From assembly GCA_018881555.1 (NCBI GenBank), contig JACAXG010000007.1, positions 4,850,643 through 4,914,642 on the forward strand: a stretch of 64,000 bases of DNA, given 5' to 3'. The translations under genes and the position numbers were made by a program. Below are positions 1 to 11,850 of the stretch, piece by piece (the first letter of the stretch is position 1; each line of letters starts with the position of its first letter). The notes under the pieces were generated by a model that saw nothing but the letters and a program-made list of their open reading frames with translations, was not told the origin of the DNA and ran no database searches. The stretch is from Amblyornis subalaris (lineage: Eukaryota; Chordata; Aves; Passeriformes; Ptilonorhynchidae).

Positions 1-3000
1 CTTTGCTAGCAAATACCTCTATCACCATGATGGAAAAGTATACCCTGTTTCCCAAGGATCTTGTCCTCCTTTCAAGCCTGTGAAAGTTGGAAGCCCGTTT
101 CTCTGACAAGCGCCAGCTCATGGCCCTGGGGCTGACTCCGAGAAGCTGGACACTGCCCTCTTTTGCCTAAGCCTGGACTAGCCATGCAGATCTTGAGGTT
201 TGAATGTTACATGTATGGCCATACTTACAAGGTCAAATGGCATATTTTTAAGCAGTTCACTGCCGCTAAATGCAGTTCCCATTTTAATATAATTAGCTCC
301 CATTGACTCTTCCATTAGCAGCAATAATCCATTGAGGAGAACTCTAAAAATTACTTGTGATCTTAAGAACCTTAAAGAATATTAAAGAAGGCTTCTTACA
401 GTGAAAAAGCAGATGCCTGCTGATATGGTTGATTGGAATCAGATGAATAAGCAGTATTAGCAAATGCCTTGTTTTACCCAATAGTTCAATAAGAAAGCAC
501 AATAATGTCTGTAATATCTATCTTGGACAGTGCTGTGTCTATGAATCCCCAGTGAAGATTCCAGCTAACTTTGGATGCTAGCCCAATGTGGATTCCACCC
601 TGAAGGAAAGCCTTATTCTCATGCTGGGCTTGTCAGGCCTGCCTTTCAGACATGCAGAGCGTGTTTACCTCCTTTGGTTTTCTGATTGCAGTGTTTGACA
701 CTTCTTAAATCAATTTATAAGGAGCTTAAGACAGACAACTGAGCTTTGAAAAATAGGTTGCAGGCTTATGGTCAAGATTTAGATAAAGGCTAACACTTAT
801 GTATTCCTAAGGATCTTTGTTTCAAGATTCTGGTTGGGCAAGTAGGAATGGACCTGGTTCCTAGCATTTATAAGAGAGATGGCTTCAAGGTCCTGACTTC
901 AGAAGGAAGAAGGATCTCATGTTCTGGTTTTGGGTTCTCCTTCTCTCGATTGTTGTAAAGCATGTACATTATAAAAAACCCAAAAACCACCACCTGACCT
1001 ACATAGGCATATTTAGAAAATTATGATAGTTTCAAAATACATCTGACAGCTGTATCTCGATGCAGTATCTCATGACATTCCCTTGTTTTTTTACGTCTGT
1101 TATGGGGTTATGCTTGTATGTTCCTGAAACAATGGACTGTTAGTCTTTATTTAGTATCTAGACAGTAATCACATCAGTAGATGTACTCTGGTGTGTGGAT
1201 GGCATCTTTCTGACTTATCAGCCATGTTTTGGCAACTTTCTACTCATACAGTAAGAGCAGAACTGTCAAAGAGTTTACTAATTCATTACATTAAGGATGT
1301 AGTAAAATGATTAATGTGTGATTTAACAGTTTGTTATTCTTCATTAAAAATGTAATAGAACATTAAGAGCGTTTTGTTCTCAAAGGTATTACATGTAGAG
1401 AAAAGAGAGGCTAGAACAGAAAATAAAGCTGTACAGGTTTGTACATTTTTAAAGTTGCATGACAAACCATATTTGTTAATCCCAAAGCATCATTATGCAG
1501 TAAAACAGAATTAATGAGACATCAACCCCACCGCTCAGAGATATTAAATTTTGGCTAATCTCACCTCATCATCAGTTTGGAGATATGCAAATCTGATGTT
1601 TGGTCTCTTCCTCTTTAGCTTCTACAGGAGTCTACTCTACACAGCTTTCTAATTAGTCACTCCAAAATAGCAAGCAAGTTCATCATCCTCAGTAGTGTTT
1701 CTGGCCAAGTGTAAGAGCTTTACTCCAAAACTTTTACATTGTTTTCTTTCCTACTTCTTATGTCTATGGAGGAAGCATATTTCTCAAATGAAAGAATTAT
1801 TAGAATAAGGTATCCATGCTAATTTTCATTTAGAATACTACATGAAATAATTTTTAACAGCTTGCTATTGAATTAATATTCTAATCATCTTTTTGATGTC
1901 TGAATAGAATTTTTCTGTTAGGTGCAAGAACAATGCTCACATAAGAAGGCTGAAACAGCTTATTTTTATTACATTTTGGTGTGCTATGAGAGAAAAACTA
2001 ATTTCTGACTGAAAGCACAGAATTTCTATGATTTTTTTTTCTCAGTCATAAGATTTCCAGTTACAGGTATTTCCTTGAGAATCTGTTCAAATAAAACACA
2101 CCTCAGAAACATATGCAATAATGAAACATTCAAGCTCTGGTTATAGTAATAAGAGAGAGGAAGAAAAGACAACCATGCCCTTTTTGAAGTATTTCTCACA
2201 TAATTATACAACAAGCTTTCTTCAGGATGTAGAACCCAGGTATTCTGACCCCAGGTATTTCTCTCCTTCCCAGTAAACTAATTTCAGTCTCCTATGAGGG
2301 ACTATAAAGCAGTTTTGCAAAGGTCAGCAAAGAAAAGATTGCATGGCCCTGGGCTTCGTATTGTGCATTTGGCAATGGTCGTATCTGATGAGAGGGAAGG
2401 AATGCAGGAAAAAAGGTCTCTGACAGGTAGGATGGGGAAGAGGTACATGGTTGAGGAGTCCTTTTGCATATTTAGCATGAGCAGTTTGTCTCTAACCTTC
2501 ATATTTAGGAATACTCACTACATTAGTGCAATCCCTGTAGCTGAGAGGTAACTTCTTTTCAAGGTTACAAAAGGAGGTAATCTTCTCATGGTCATGATAC
2601 TTTACAAATATACACTAAAACTCAGTGGAATTCTGTGATAGAAATAACTCTGTTAAAAACACCAGCCTTGATCAGTCACTTTATGCAAACATGTTTTACT
2701 TTCACACAGGTTAAAAACAAACAAACTCACTTCACCATGTTTTCCATTGTCCTAAAAGTGTTTCTGTGCTGTGCCAGGGCCTTTGTTAGGACTGCAAGAG
2801 GCAAAAAAAAAAACAACCCAGAAACAAGAATTAGAATAATTTACAGCAAATGTGTTGCTTATTGGTGTTGTCTTTTTCCTTCGTTCATCATATTTCGCTC
2901 ATTTAAATGATACACATATAAGTATTTTTCGCTGTCTTTTATTTTTGTCAACTAAATGCAAAAAACTCGAATCTATAATTTTGCTCCCTGTATCTCTAAT

Positions 3001-4305
3001 TTGAAAATATAAGATGTTCAGGAAGTTCTGTTGAGTTTGCAACAATGTACTGAAAATTAGCTCATTTGTATGAGCTGACTGAAGCACCAAAATGTCAGGT
3101 GTGTTCCTTTTCCCAGCATCATTGCTAATCCATAGTTCTGGTAACTGGAGAGAAGTGATGTATAATGAAAAATGTCTACTGTGCTGTGTATCATTAGCTA
3201 TTCCTTATTACAGTCAGTCATCTATTCATCCTTTCTGGATGTACTCATGAATAAGATGCATAACAAACTGATGTTCTGGTTTTTCCTCATTAGGAATCTG
3301 ATATCTTGTTCAGCAACACTGAAGAGGAAACGATTGGCATTTAGTTCTAAGTGTGCGTTTTATAACCCATAGAAAATTAAAAATAAACAACAATATCGAC
3401 AGTGATTTCATATACTTTCTTCATATGAATTAGAAGCATTTACAAAAATTATATCAGAGCTGGTGAATGTTTGCTAGAAAATATCTTAGCAGCAATTTGA
3501 AGGCTGCTTTTGTAAATGATTCGTATTATATCTGATGAACTAACATATATCAGATAAATATATTCTGAACTTAATTCTTCTGTGTGATATAGTTATTCAG
3601 GTTGTCCTCAAATCTCTCTCCTTAAAATGTTGCTTTTTAGCAGGCTCTCCAGCTAACAGACTTACAATGTATATAAATAAATGTATTTTTCAGTTCATTC
3701 AATGAAAGTTATGAATGATCAGTGGCTCTGAAGGAGTCATAAGGCTTAACTTCCTTCCTAGCTGATCAGGACACCCATTCACAATAGTTTAACCTCAGTT
3801 CGGTTTTGTTGCCTTTCTTACTCTGTGTGGAACATAAGCTCTTTAGAATAAAGGAATTTTTTTAGTTTAGAAGGTATATCTTGGGTTGGTTTTCTTGCTT
3901 GTTTGTTTTTGGTTTTTTTGTTTTTACAGCACCTAACGCCAAGGAGCTCCACAGGTACTCTGGGGTGCCACTAACAAATACAAAGGTTGTAGAAACATAA
4001 GCTTTGGATGACTGAGGTTTGCTTGGTAACCAATTGGAATCACATTACTATTCAAATAAATGTTGAAACCACAACAGGACCTGTTATCCTATTTTTAGAT
4101 GCAAATTTGCTGTTAAGTGGAAAATTAAAATTCACTTGCCCACCTCAGAATTACTTCGTACTTGAAGGAAGTAAGGGAAAAAAGTTAGAATGAAAATTAT
4201 ATACACTGTTTCTTTAGGACTTTCTGATTGATAGCTTCTGGTGTGTTGAGTAGAAATGTGGCTGGTGTTAATAGTGCTTCACTCACTCACTGTGCAGCAC
4301 TTGCA
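1..4305. other. AT-rich non-coding sequence
   Basis: No frame exceeds 91 codons with an ATG. An open frame without a start runs in from the left edge (2-103, stop TGA 104-106; begins FASKYLYHHDGKVYPVSQGS) and could be the end of an exon or chance. Otherwise T- and A-rich sequence with no repeat family I recognise. Confidence 0.65.
3881..3926. repeat. T/G-rich low-complexity tract
   Basis: T-rich with scattered G, ending TTTTTACAG at 3921-3929. The combination imitates a splice acceptor, and a CAG|GTACTC-like donor follows 25 bp later. The low complexity makes the apparent exon unconvincing. Confidence 0.8.
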
Positions 4306-4355
4306 GGGCCAGATTCTCATTCACTCTACGTTGAATCAGTAAAATGTGGAGTGAG
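4306..4355 (+). repeat. old interspersed repeat of the GGGCCAGATTCT type
   Basis: The segment starts GGGCCAGATTCTCATTCACT and continues through AATCAGTAAAATGTGGAGTG. This resembles the start of an ancient, partly palindromic amniote interspersed repeat that I remember from bird, turtle and crocodile sequence, whose copies open with GGGCCARATTCT. I cannot name the Repbase family with confidence. The copy at 60628-60713 begins with a similar word, which supports an interspersed origin. Boundaries are approximate. Confidence 0.45.
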
Positions 4356-5220
4356 CTTCTAGTTCATCTTTAATGTCTTCTGCTTCCAGTCTGAACGTGT
4401 TAGCAAACATATCTAGTGAAAACTCTCAAGATAAATATAATATTTATACTTTTACTGATACTCCATCATCTGATTCTTCTTCATATATACCCTGTAATGC
4501 ATAGCTGACAAAACCACAAATTATTGTGAATAATCACAGTGCAAATACATCACTCCAGAACTGCCTGGTGAAACATNGTCTCCTTGGACTTGGAGAGTTT
4601 CTCAGTTTAGAAAAATATGAAAAGATCTGTTATCTCATTTTACACACAAAAACCTAAGTGATAAGTGTTCTTAAAAATAACTCTGTCAATCAGTGATATT
4701 TGTCCAGATGGAATTATGTTTTCCTTTCGACGCTATCTGTGTGTGCCTGTATTGGAGAATTCAAACCCAGCAATGCTATGTGTGGATGACTAACACAAGG
4801 ACATGGTTTTTTAATAACTAGTTGAGAAGGATCAAAGAATGCACAGTAAGTTACATAGAATTGATATTGATCAACAAGGTTTTCTTGAGGCACAACAGGG
4901 CTTTCAGCTGTACCACATAACCCAGGCATCAGATTCGCTTTGTGCATGTGTTGGGGGAGAAGAAAAAATGAAAACAAAAGCAATGCAGAAGAGAAAGCAA
5001 ATGGATAAATCAAGTTGTGTTAAGTCAAACCTACAAAGCAGCTGCCTATTTTTCAGTTATTTTGGGCAATGCTTTGAAGCACAAATGCTAGGAAAGGAAG
5101 GCTTGGCAGTTTTTGAAGCACATCATACAAGACACGTAAAAAAATAGGGCTGTGGTTTTATTAGGCTGCAAATGTGTCTTAACTTTTACACTGAATATTG
5201 CCAGTTTCTATATATTACAC

Positions 5221-5254
5221 ATATATAATACTGCTATATATATAATACTGCTAT
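5221..5254. repeat. perfect 17-bp tandem duplication
   Basis: ATATATAATACTGCTAT occurs twice back to back without a mismatch, inside a TA-rich stretch that runs to about 5285. The identity suggests a recent slip or active instability. Confidence 0.95.
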
Positions 5255-5854
5255 ACCTGTGTATAAATATATATAAAATACTACACAGAAACAGGAGGAG
5301 AACTGCCCTCAGTAGTGTTTCCGTGCCTTTAATGTGATCCTGGGCCCAGTCCTTCAGCATATCGGGATGGGATGTGGGAACATAGCTCCTGTGAGGGTAG
5401 GAGCCAAAACTTGGTGGTTCTTTCTAACAATTTTCTTGCAGATTTGCTTTATTCAAAGATTAATCTCTTTGTTGAACAAGTGAGACTGGCAATCCATTCA
5501 CTTAATACCCCTTGACTGATTATAGCTAGATTACTCGCATTTCCTTCTTTAATTTTGGCCAGACTTCCTTCTAATCCCAGGATATGATGGAGAGTCATAT
5601 CCCACTCACTTTTTCCTTCACCTTCACCAACTTAAATATGTCCTTCTGTAGTTTGTCCACCTAAACTTGCCTTTGTTCCTTTTATCTTCTTTACTATGTT
5701 TCAATCACATCCAGCTCCCATTCCTGCTTTGTGTATTTCCTTAATCATAAAATTTAGCCATGTCTTAAACATTGCTTCTACAATTAGCATGGCTTTTCCC
5801 TCCCCAAAGGTATCTAGATGTGTCTCTCTCTGTGCCAAGTGCAAAGCATTTCAT

Positions 5855-5884
5855 CACAGGTATTTATCTGACACAGGTATTTAT
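5855..5884. repeat. 13-bp direct repeat, period 17
   Basis: CACAGGTATTTAT occurs at 5855-5867 and again at 5872-5884, perfect, separated by CTGA. Confidence 0.95.
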
Positions 5885-6910
5885 ATAAAACGTTACTGCA
5901 ATGTAAATCACGTAGAATGTTAGTAGCGCGGAGAAGGTATCTCACAAAAACCCATCTTTTGTCCAGATGTATTTCTTTGTCACAACAAACTCTTCTGATC
6001 ATCACAATGGGATGGATATCTTGAAATACAGTAATCAGAGCATTTTACACTTAGCAGGAGGGATAAGCAGGAAAGAAGCACACCATCCTCATTTTTAACA
6101 CATTTACTGGTAATCTGAGATAAAAATGCAGGCTTCTCAGCATGCTGAAGACTTAATTTTAATAACTGATGTTTACTTAATGCTTGTAAGTGCGGCTTCT
6201 GAAGAGATTGGCAGTTTGTAATATGCCAGCATTCCCAGCTGTTATTCAAATAAGAAGAGAAACTAAGAAATTAAGGCTGAGAAAACTACTTAGCCACATA
6301 ATAGCACATGGGGTATAAACTTGACTGTAAAAGAGCAGCGCTTACAACATAAACATTTTCCTCGATATAAAACGTATTTCCAGGTTTAGCTGTTCGTTAA
6401 ATTGGGCCTATGGGGCCTTCACAGTAAAGTCTTTTCTGCTTACTAAAACCCACTTACTAGTATATGTACCTATTTGTAATATATGTCTATGGTTCTTTCT
6501 AGAAAATCTGAGCAGAATTGATTGACTGGTAGTTATTGGCCTCATTTTGTCAAAGCCAGAATTGGCGTGATTCTATTCAGATCTTCACAGAAATTACAGC
6601 ATCAAATAGTATCGTCAAATGTAATGTTCTAGAGAAGAATTACATTATGTCTATTATAGTTAGAGGTATGAAGAAATGATATGAAGGTCTTATTCAGGAA
6701 GGCATACATCAGGGTCTTTTGTGCCCATGTTTGAGGGTTTTTGCTCTCAATGTGTGCGTTTTGCTTTTCCTGCATTCATCTCCAAGTCATTTCAAAGAAA
6801 AAGCAAGTTTTTGTTACTTTATCTATTGGATAGGTAAATAAAGGCACAAAGTGGTAAAAACGGTTCATTTAGTCTCACACTGCAGGTCAGCTGCAAAATC
6901 AGGAGCTGNA

Positions 6911-7044
6911 CTAGGGGCACGTGGCTGCCAATCAGTATTTTCATCATACACCCNTTCCTGTCATGTGTTATTCTTTGTGAATCTCCACAGAACATTTAAG
7001 TGAGTTTTTTGGGCAGGGGGCTTAGCTCCAGCTAGGGGCACGTG
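6911..7044. repeat. pair of 13-bp repeats carrying a CACGTG E-box
   Basis: CTAGGGGCACGTG occurs at 6911-6923 and again at 7032-7044, perfect and in the same orientation, starts 121 bp apart. Each contains the canonical bHLH-type E-box CACGTG. The second copy sits at the 5' edge of the CpG-rich patch. Confidence 0.9.
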
Positions 7045-7340
7045 AGCCTTGGTACACTGTGGAGTAGCAGACGCGCCCAATGCAGTGCGGTGCCGTATCG
7101 ATCCGAGCGAGCACTGTGCACTCACAGCATCAATCCACAGTGTTTAACTCAGATGCCTCTGAGTGATGGTGGTATTTGAAGCTGTCAGTGAAGGAGGGCT
7201 GTGTGCCAGCCACCAAAAAAACCGGGCCTTATCTATCCTAGGTGATGGCAGAGCATTGCTTTCCGAGGCGTTTGATGCGTTTCACTCTTTCTGCTCCTGC
7301 AGAGAGCGGGTATTGCCCGCCTGAGAGTGGCGGGGGGCCA
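7041..7340. promoter_or_regulatory. short CpG-rich patch in CpG-poor DNA
   Basis: I count roughly 16 CpG dinucleotides in about 300 bp, clustered at 7041-7110 (GACGCGCC, GTGCGGTGCCG, ATCGATCCGAGCGAGC) and 7220-7335 (CCGAGGCG, GAGCGGG, GTGGCGGGG). The flanking kilobases have very few. Clustered, undecayed CpGs usually mean low germline methylation, so a small promoter or enhancer is the natural reading. No recognisable TATA box, initiator or coding exon accompanies it. A strong acceptor-like TTTCTGCTCCTGCAG ends at 7302 inside the patch. It could also be a foreign or retroposed fragment of higher GC. Confidence 0.4.
7054..7143. repeat. 10-bp inverted repeat around the CpG cluster
   Basis: ACACTGTGGA at 7054-7063 is matched by its exact reverse complement TCCACAGTGT at 7134-7143. 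The 70-bp interior holds the densest CpGs of this patch. No target-site duplication is evident, so a tiny transposable element is possible but unproven. Confidence 0.8.
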
Positions 7341-9122
7341 CCCAAGGGTCTGTAACTCTCTACCACAGATCACAGTAATTACACCATAAATAATGTGAAA
7401 TTCAACTCAAAGTATCCAAAATATGTACATGCTCTTAAGGACAAAGGGAAGAGAAGGGTAAGGTATACAGGTGAGCGCAGCTCAGTAATTGCTAGCCAGG
7501 CAGTGCCTGCCATCTGCATTTCTGTTTCCTCCCTCAGGATTGCATCTCTTTTCCTTTTCCGCTCAAATTGCTATATGTTATAGCCTCAAGGTGGTAGTGA
7601 AGTAAATATGAAAAAAGTCACATTATTCATTATGAATTTTCCACACTTCTAATGGTATGGATGTATAGATGCGGTAAGAGTAATTTGCATTAACTCTTAT
7701 AAGTCAAGTTTGTTGCTGGTTTCTCATAACAACATAAATAATGAACAAAATTTGTTTTGGTTTAGACATTTCACTGGAGCTATAACCATGAAGTGAAAAT
7801 ATAGTTTTATACTCAGTTTTGTTTTTTTTTCTTTTCATGAAATAAAACATAAGCAATAGGCTTTTCTGTTCCAAAGTGCTCATTATTTTTTGGTATTTCA
7901 TTTTCTGCAGTTCTCTAAAAGCGTTTCTGATAATATACTTATATGGGTATTTTAATTCTAGTGGTGTATTATGCATTAAGTTAACCTTAAATATCACTAG
8001 GTGCATTTTCAGAGGTCCAACTCAGCACAATTTCTTTGACTTAACTCTTCTTAATTTAAAATCTTCTTTCTGGCAATAAATTCTAACCTTTGGATTCTGA
8101 CACTGTTTTCTACAAAACCAGTACTTGCTATTTGCAAATAAGTATTTTATCTTATCAATTAATGATTTGTTTTTCCCATGGAAAAACTCTACTGTATGTT
8201 AATTTGAATTTTCAATTAGTAAGTGATATTTTCTTAATTTCTACCTATATTATGAATTACAGTGAATACTTTTTCTATTTCTGAACATCCAATCCAATCG
8301 TCTTTGTGTGGATTCTGAAGACAAGGAAAGGAAGAGAATAGAAAACCCCTTTTAATCTGTAAATATTGGTCCATGCTCTGCAATGAAATGTATATGTCCC
8401 GTGTGATTCTGACTCTTAAAGGAGATTAGCTACCTGTTCAGCTGGGACAAATTACAGACTGTAGCAGCAAGAGAGAGAAAGATCAGGAGACCAGATGGCC
8501 TGGAGAAGTGCAAGGGATTTTCTTCCAGCAACAGGTTTCAAAGGACTTCCTCAGTGATCTGGGAAAAATTACCATGGCGTGTGAGAAACGGAAATTCCTT
8601 GTGAAAGAGACTGTATACGAAGTAGAAAACATTTCTAATGGGTTTGCCCTGTTTTTTTTTAACGTGGAACAATTACATTCAGGCTCTGCTACCAACCAGG
8701 TTTGGAAAGGGATAGGGTGGGAGAATGCATCGAAGTTGCAGAGGCTCCTAATCTCTCTTCTCACTAAATGCTTTGCTGCTGGGGAGGAGGACGCTGCTGG
8801 GGCAGCAGGAATTGGTGGAGTGCTAAGTGTCTGCTAGCAGCTTCCAATCTGAATGGGGAAGAGAGTTGATTAGCAAAGGTTGAGCTCAGGTGATCCTCTT
8901 TGTTTGTTAGCATGTGAAAAGCTTTGCTGATGGCCTTGGCAAAACTCATGAGTTCATTAAAACTAGGCTGGCAGTTAGCTGCATGATTGCTGGTTTTATC
9001 TTTTTGTTTAACTGGTTCGTTTTTTGCATATTCCTTCTCCGTTTCATTTTGGCTTAAGTGAGCTTATCGTGAGGTAATTGTTGTTAACTTTGCTGGTGCT
9101 TTTGTTGCTCTTGAGTAAATAG
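7341..9122. other. non-coding sequence
   Basis: The longest frame is 109 codons (8508-8837, plus). It overlaps an antisense 93-codon frame and has no recognisable motif; both probably reflect a slightly GC-richer stretch. The 12-bp palindrome TATTTGCAAATA lies at 8129-8140. Confidence 0.65.
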
Positions 9123-9192
9123 AAGAACTGAGTGCAGCGTCTCAAGGATTTCACCAAACCAATGTGTTGCAAATGGCAGACGACACCGAAGA
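9123..9192 (+). other. candidate 70-nt exon, low confidence
   Basis: A T-rich stretch (9081-9113) leads to AAATAG, then 70 nt with no stop in two frames, then GA|GTAAGTTT, a near-consensus donor at 9193. One frame reads ELSAASQGFHQTNVLQMADD followed by TEE, and looks more protein-like than most frames here. The acceptor is mediocre because GAGTAAA separates the pyrimidines from the AG. I recognise no protein. Unspliced, the same frame hits TAA right after GAG. It could be a real cassette exon or a pseudoexon; there is no partner exon that I can connect with matching phase. Confidence 0.22.
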
Positions 9193-9274
9193 GTAAGTTT
9201 CACTAAGTTGGAGACTTGTATCTCTGAAATGCTAGATTTACATGTGCTGTGAAAATAGATCTGTGGTGCGATCG

Positions 9275-9312
9275 CATTTGCATTTCATATTTCTAAGTGC
9301 AACATGCAAATG
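9275..9312. promoter_or_regulatory. inverted pair of octamer (POU) motifs
   Basis: CATTTGCAT at 9275-9283 and its exact reverse complement ATGCAAATG at 9304-9312 each contain the perfect octamer ATGCAAAT bound by POU-domain (OCT) factors. The spacing is 20 bp. The palindrome GCGATCGC (9268-9275) overlaps the first motif by one base. The motif identities are direct observations; factor binding is inference. Confidence 0.5.
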
Positions 9313-11734
9313 GAAAAAAGCGTTTCTGGGGAAAAAAAAAATAAATCTGACCTTAAGCAAAAAAAAGTTTCAATAACGAACTATAGTAAACTCCCTCTCG
9401 GTTCCATAGAAGATAAGATCTCTTTTATGATGATACTACAGGGTGTGAATTGATAAGACTAACTGAAAATAGTTTTAGGAATTTACTGACAGCGCCTACT
9501 CATCAAGCTGTCTGTTGTCTATGATATCAATTCTTCATAACAATGCCCTGTAGTTTGAAAACTGGAAGTAGCTGTAAATTTGTGGGGTTTTAGTCCTTTC
9601 TTTTCTTTTTAATGCGTGTGTGATGTTACAAGAAAAGTAGTAAAGGAATTTCGGAATTGCAGGAGTAGTCATANAAGAGTTTACTTAAAAGGTTGAAAAT
9701 AAATCTGGAATGCTTTTAATTGGGTTTTTCTTTGTTCTAATGGGATTAGGAGGTGAGGTGGGGTTTGTGTGTTTTGTTTCAGATTCATTGTATTGCACAG
9801 ACCTTCATGCAGCATTTAATCAACATTTTAGGTTTGAGAGGATTATGCTTTTANTTTTGCATAGTCAGTAAGGTGAGGTTCAGTGGCAGAAGTGGAAAGA
9901 TACATATGTTTATCTGTAGAGTCATTTAGCCAATGATCGATAAACGTCTGACGATAAATCAATATGAATGTAATCTCCAATCTGTGGACTTCGAAGAACA
10001 ATCTCCTGAGCGTTCCTACCACAAAAATCTATATTCACTCCTGTCTTCATTCTAGCTGATTTATGCTCTGATGCTGTTTGCTTTCAAGGACCTCCATTTC
10101 TCTAAGTGCTGCCTGGTAGGTAAGCAACAATCCATCAGCACANTACTAATATCAAGGAGGCTTATATTTAATTACAGATAACAGGCCCGGTGGGACTGAG
10201 AACAAAGTAACCAATCACTAAGATTTGATATAGTAAAATATAAAAGGAGAGGGAAGACNTAAAATGTGAAGGACCTTTATAAAAGAAATAGGTGTTCTGA
10301 TGTTATGCTCAAACCATATGGAATATGAGANTGAATTGTATGATATATTGTATTTGCGGTCTGATTTAATTCTTTTCACNTAAGAAGTGCCCTTNGTAAA
10401 GAAAGGAAGAACTCTATTGTAAATGACCAAATGTGCCTGTGATTACCTAAATTTGGTACTGTCTTAATTATGTGTGTGTACGGAATACATATAGGTTAGT
10501 TCTGTTTCTAAATATGTGGGTTTTTTTATTTTACTGTTAGAAAAAAATAATATTCCTTAATATATGAAGTGTTTTACCATCCCTTTTTCTTGCACACTAA
10601 AAAGGATGTAGTTTCCCCATAACAGAGATAGCACAATGTATTTCCTAAATACAGTTTCTTAAAGTTCTTCATGTTTGCAGATTTTTGAGCTAATTTTTTC
10701 ATACAGACTTGCTAAAACTGGCCCTACTCATACAGCTGATATCTTTNTTTAAAGTAACACTTGAGGAAACCCGTATTGGCTGACCTCTCTGGTGAGCTAT
10801 ATGCAATAAATATCAGAGGCTTGTGTGTTGCTTTAAACATAGTTCTGGTACAATAAATCCAAACCTTCTGAATAGCCTAATGTTGTTAGAAAACTAATTT
10901 AATCGAAACACAACTAAACGTTATCACATCTATCTGAAAATTCAGTTTATCTGAACCTCGTATCAATCCATTAATTATTCTGAGCTGATGAGAATAATTT
11001 GTAAGAGAGGCCGATTTTATGAAATAAACTCCTGACTAGTTCTAGTCCCAAGTCCTTGCACAGCAAAGTTAAGTCAGAATAGGTATACATAATAAGTGAT
11101 TGAAATGATCGTGCACAACTGTCATAGCTGAAACTTCTGAAATGAAGTGGGGAAATCTTCATTAGTTAGATGGAGATAAAAGAGCCAACAGATGGAAAAG
11201 GCAGGGTAAAAAAATGAAAGAAAAGGCAGACAGGCTGCAGTCAATATGAAGAAAAGGGAAAATGCCAATGAATATGTGTAAGACAGGTGATGCAGCTAAA
11301 ATGTGTATATCTCAGCAACTGTATAAATGAAGATANTTGCTAATCGCTTACTTATGTTGAAGAAATCTGAAATATTGCCCTTTGGCTTCTGAAAAGACGA
11401 CCTCAAGCTGAGGCTGTTGGAGGATACCTTATCTGTAAAACAATCTGCATGCCTGTGTAAAGGGATTATTACTAAGGTATCTGTGAAACATCAGTGAAAG
11501 CACTAATCTCCAGGGAAAGACAGTTCTGTGAATTTAATTTACTGGTCACTGTGGATTTGTACCTGTTAAGGTTTTTATTTTGTTTTGTACCAATATTTAC
11601 CAAGTTAGCCTAAGGTTTTGAGCTCTCTCAGGAATTTTGTAGTGTCTTTCATGGGTGTTGAATTTCCTATTCACACACAGTCTAAAATCCTTTTTTTTAA
11701 CATGTACCGTATTTTTTAAATGAAAATTAGCTCN
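9313..11734. other. AT-rich non-coding sequence
   Basis: Only one frame above 65 codons (10218-10430, minus, interrupted by Ns). No repeat, RNA gene or coding signal seen. Confidence 0.7.
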
Positions 11735-11850
11735 GTTGAATGGGGCTTTGAGCAACCCCGTCTACTGGAAGCTGTCCCTGCCCATGGCATGGGAGTTGGA
11801 ACTAGGTAATTTTTAAGGTCCCTCCCGACCCAAACCATTCTGTGATTCTG
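11735..11850 (+). mobile_element. CR1 LINE fragment, 3' end, plus orientation
   Basis: About 116 bp match the 3' terminal part of avian CR1 in my memory of the consensus: the run GGGGCTTTGAGCAACC, then CTACTGGAAGCTGTCCCTGCC, a CATGGCA-like stretch, TTTTTAAGGTCCCTCCC, and the ending AACCATTCTGTGATTCTG. CR1 copies are typically 5'-truncated and end in ATTCTATG-like octamers instead of poly-A. This copy shows both traits, with a diverged octamer. It contains no reverse transcriptase sequence and is a dead fragment. One N lies just upstream. The orientation is certain; the left boundary is approximate. Confidence 0.93.

Larger units (their letters stand above)
4356..6900. other. AT-rich non-coding sequence
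   Basis: Overlapping frames of 99 codons (4714-5013, minus) and 102 codons (4839-5147, plus) occur on opposite strands and show no domain. The TA-rich stretch and two small tandem duplications are listed separately. Confidence 0.65.

Noticed and set aside
3930..3954. 25-nt apparent exon after TTTTTACAG with a GTACTC donor
   Set aside because: The acceptor is made by a low-complexity T/G tract, and the segment is too short to judge.
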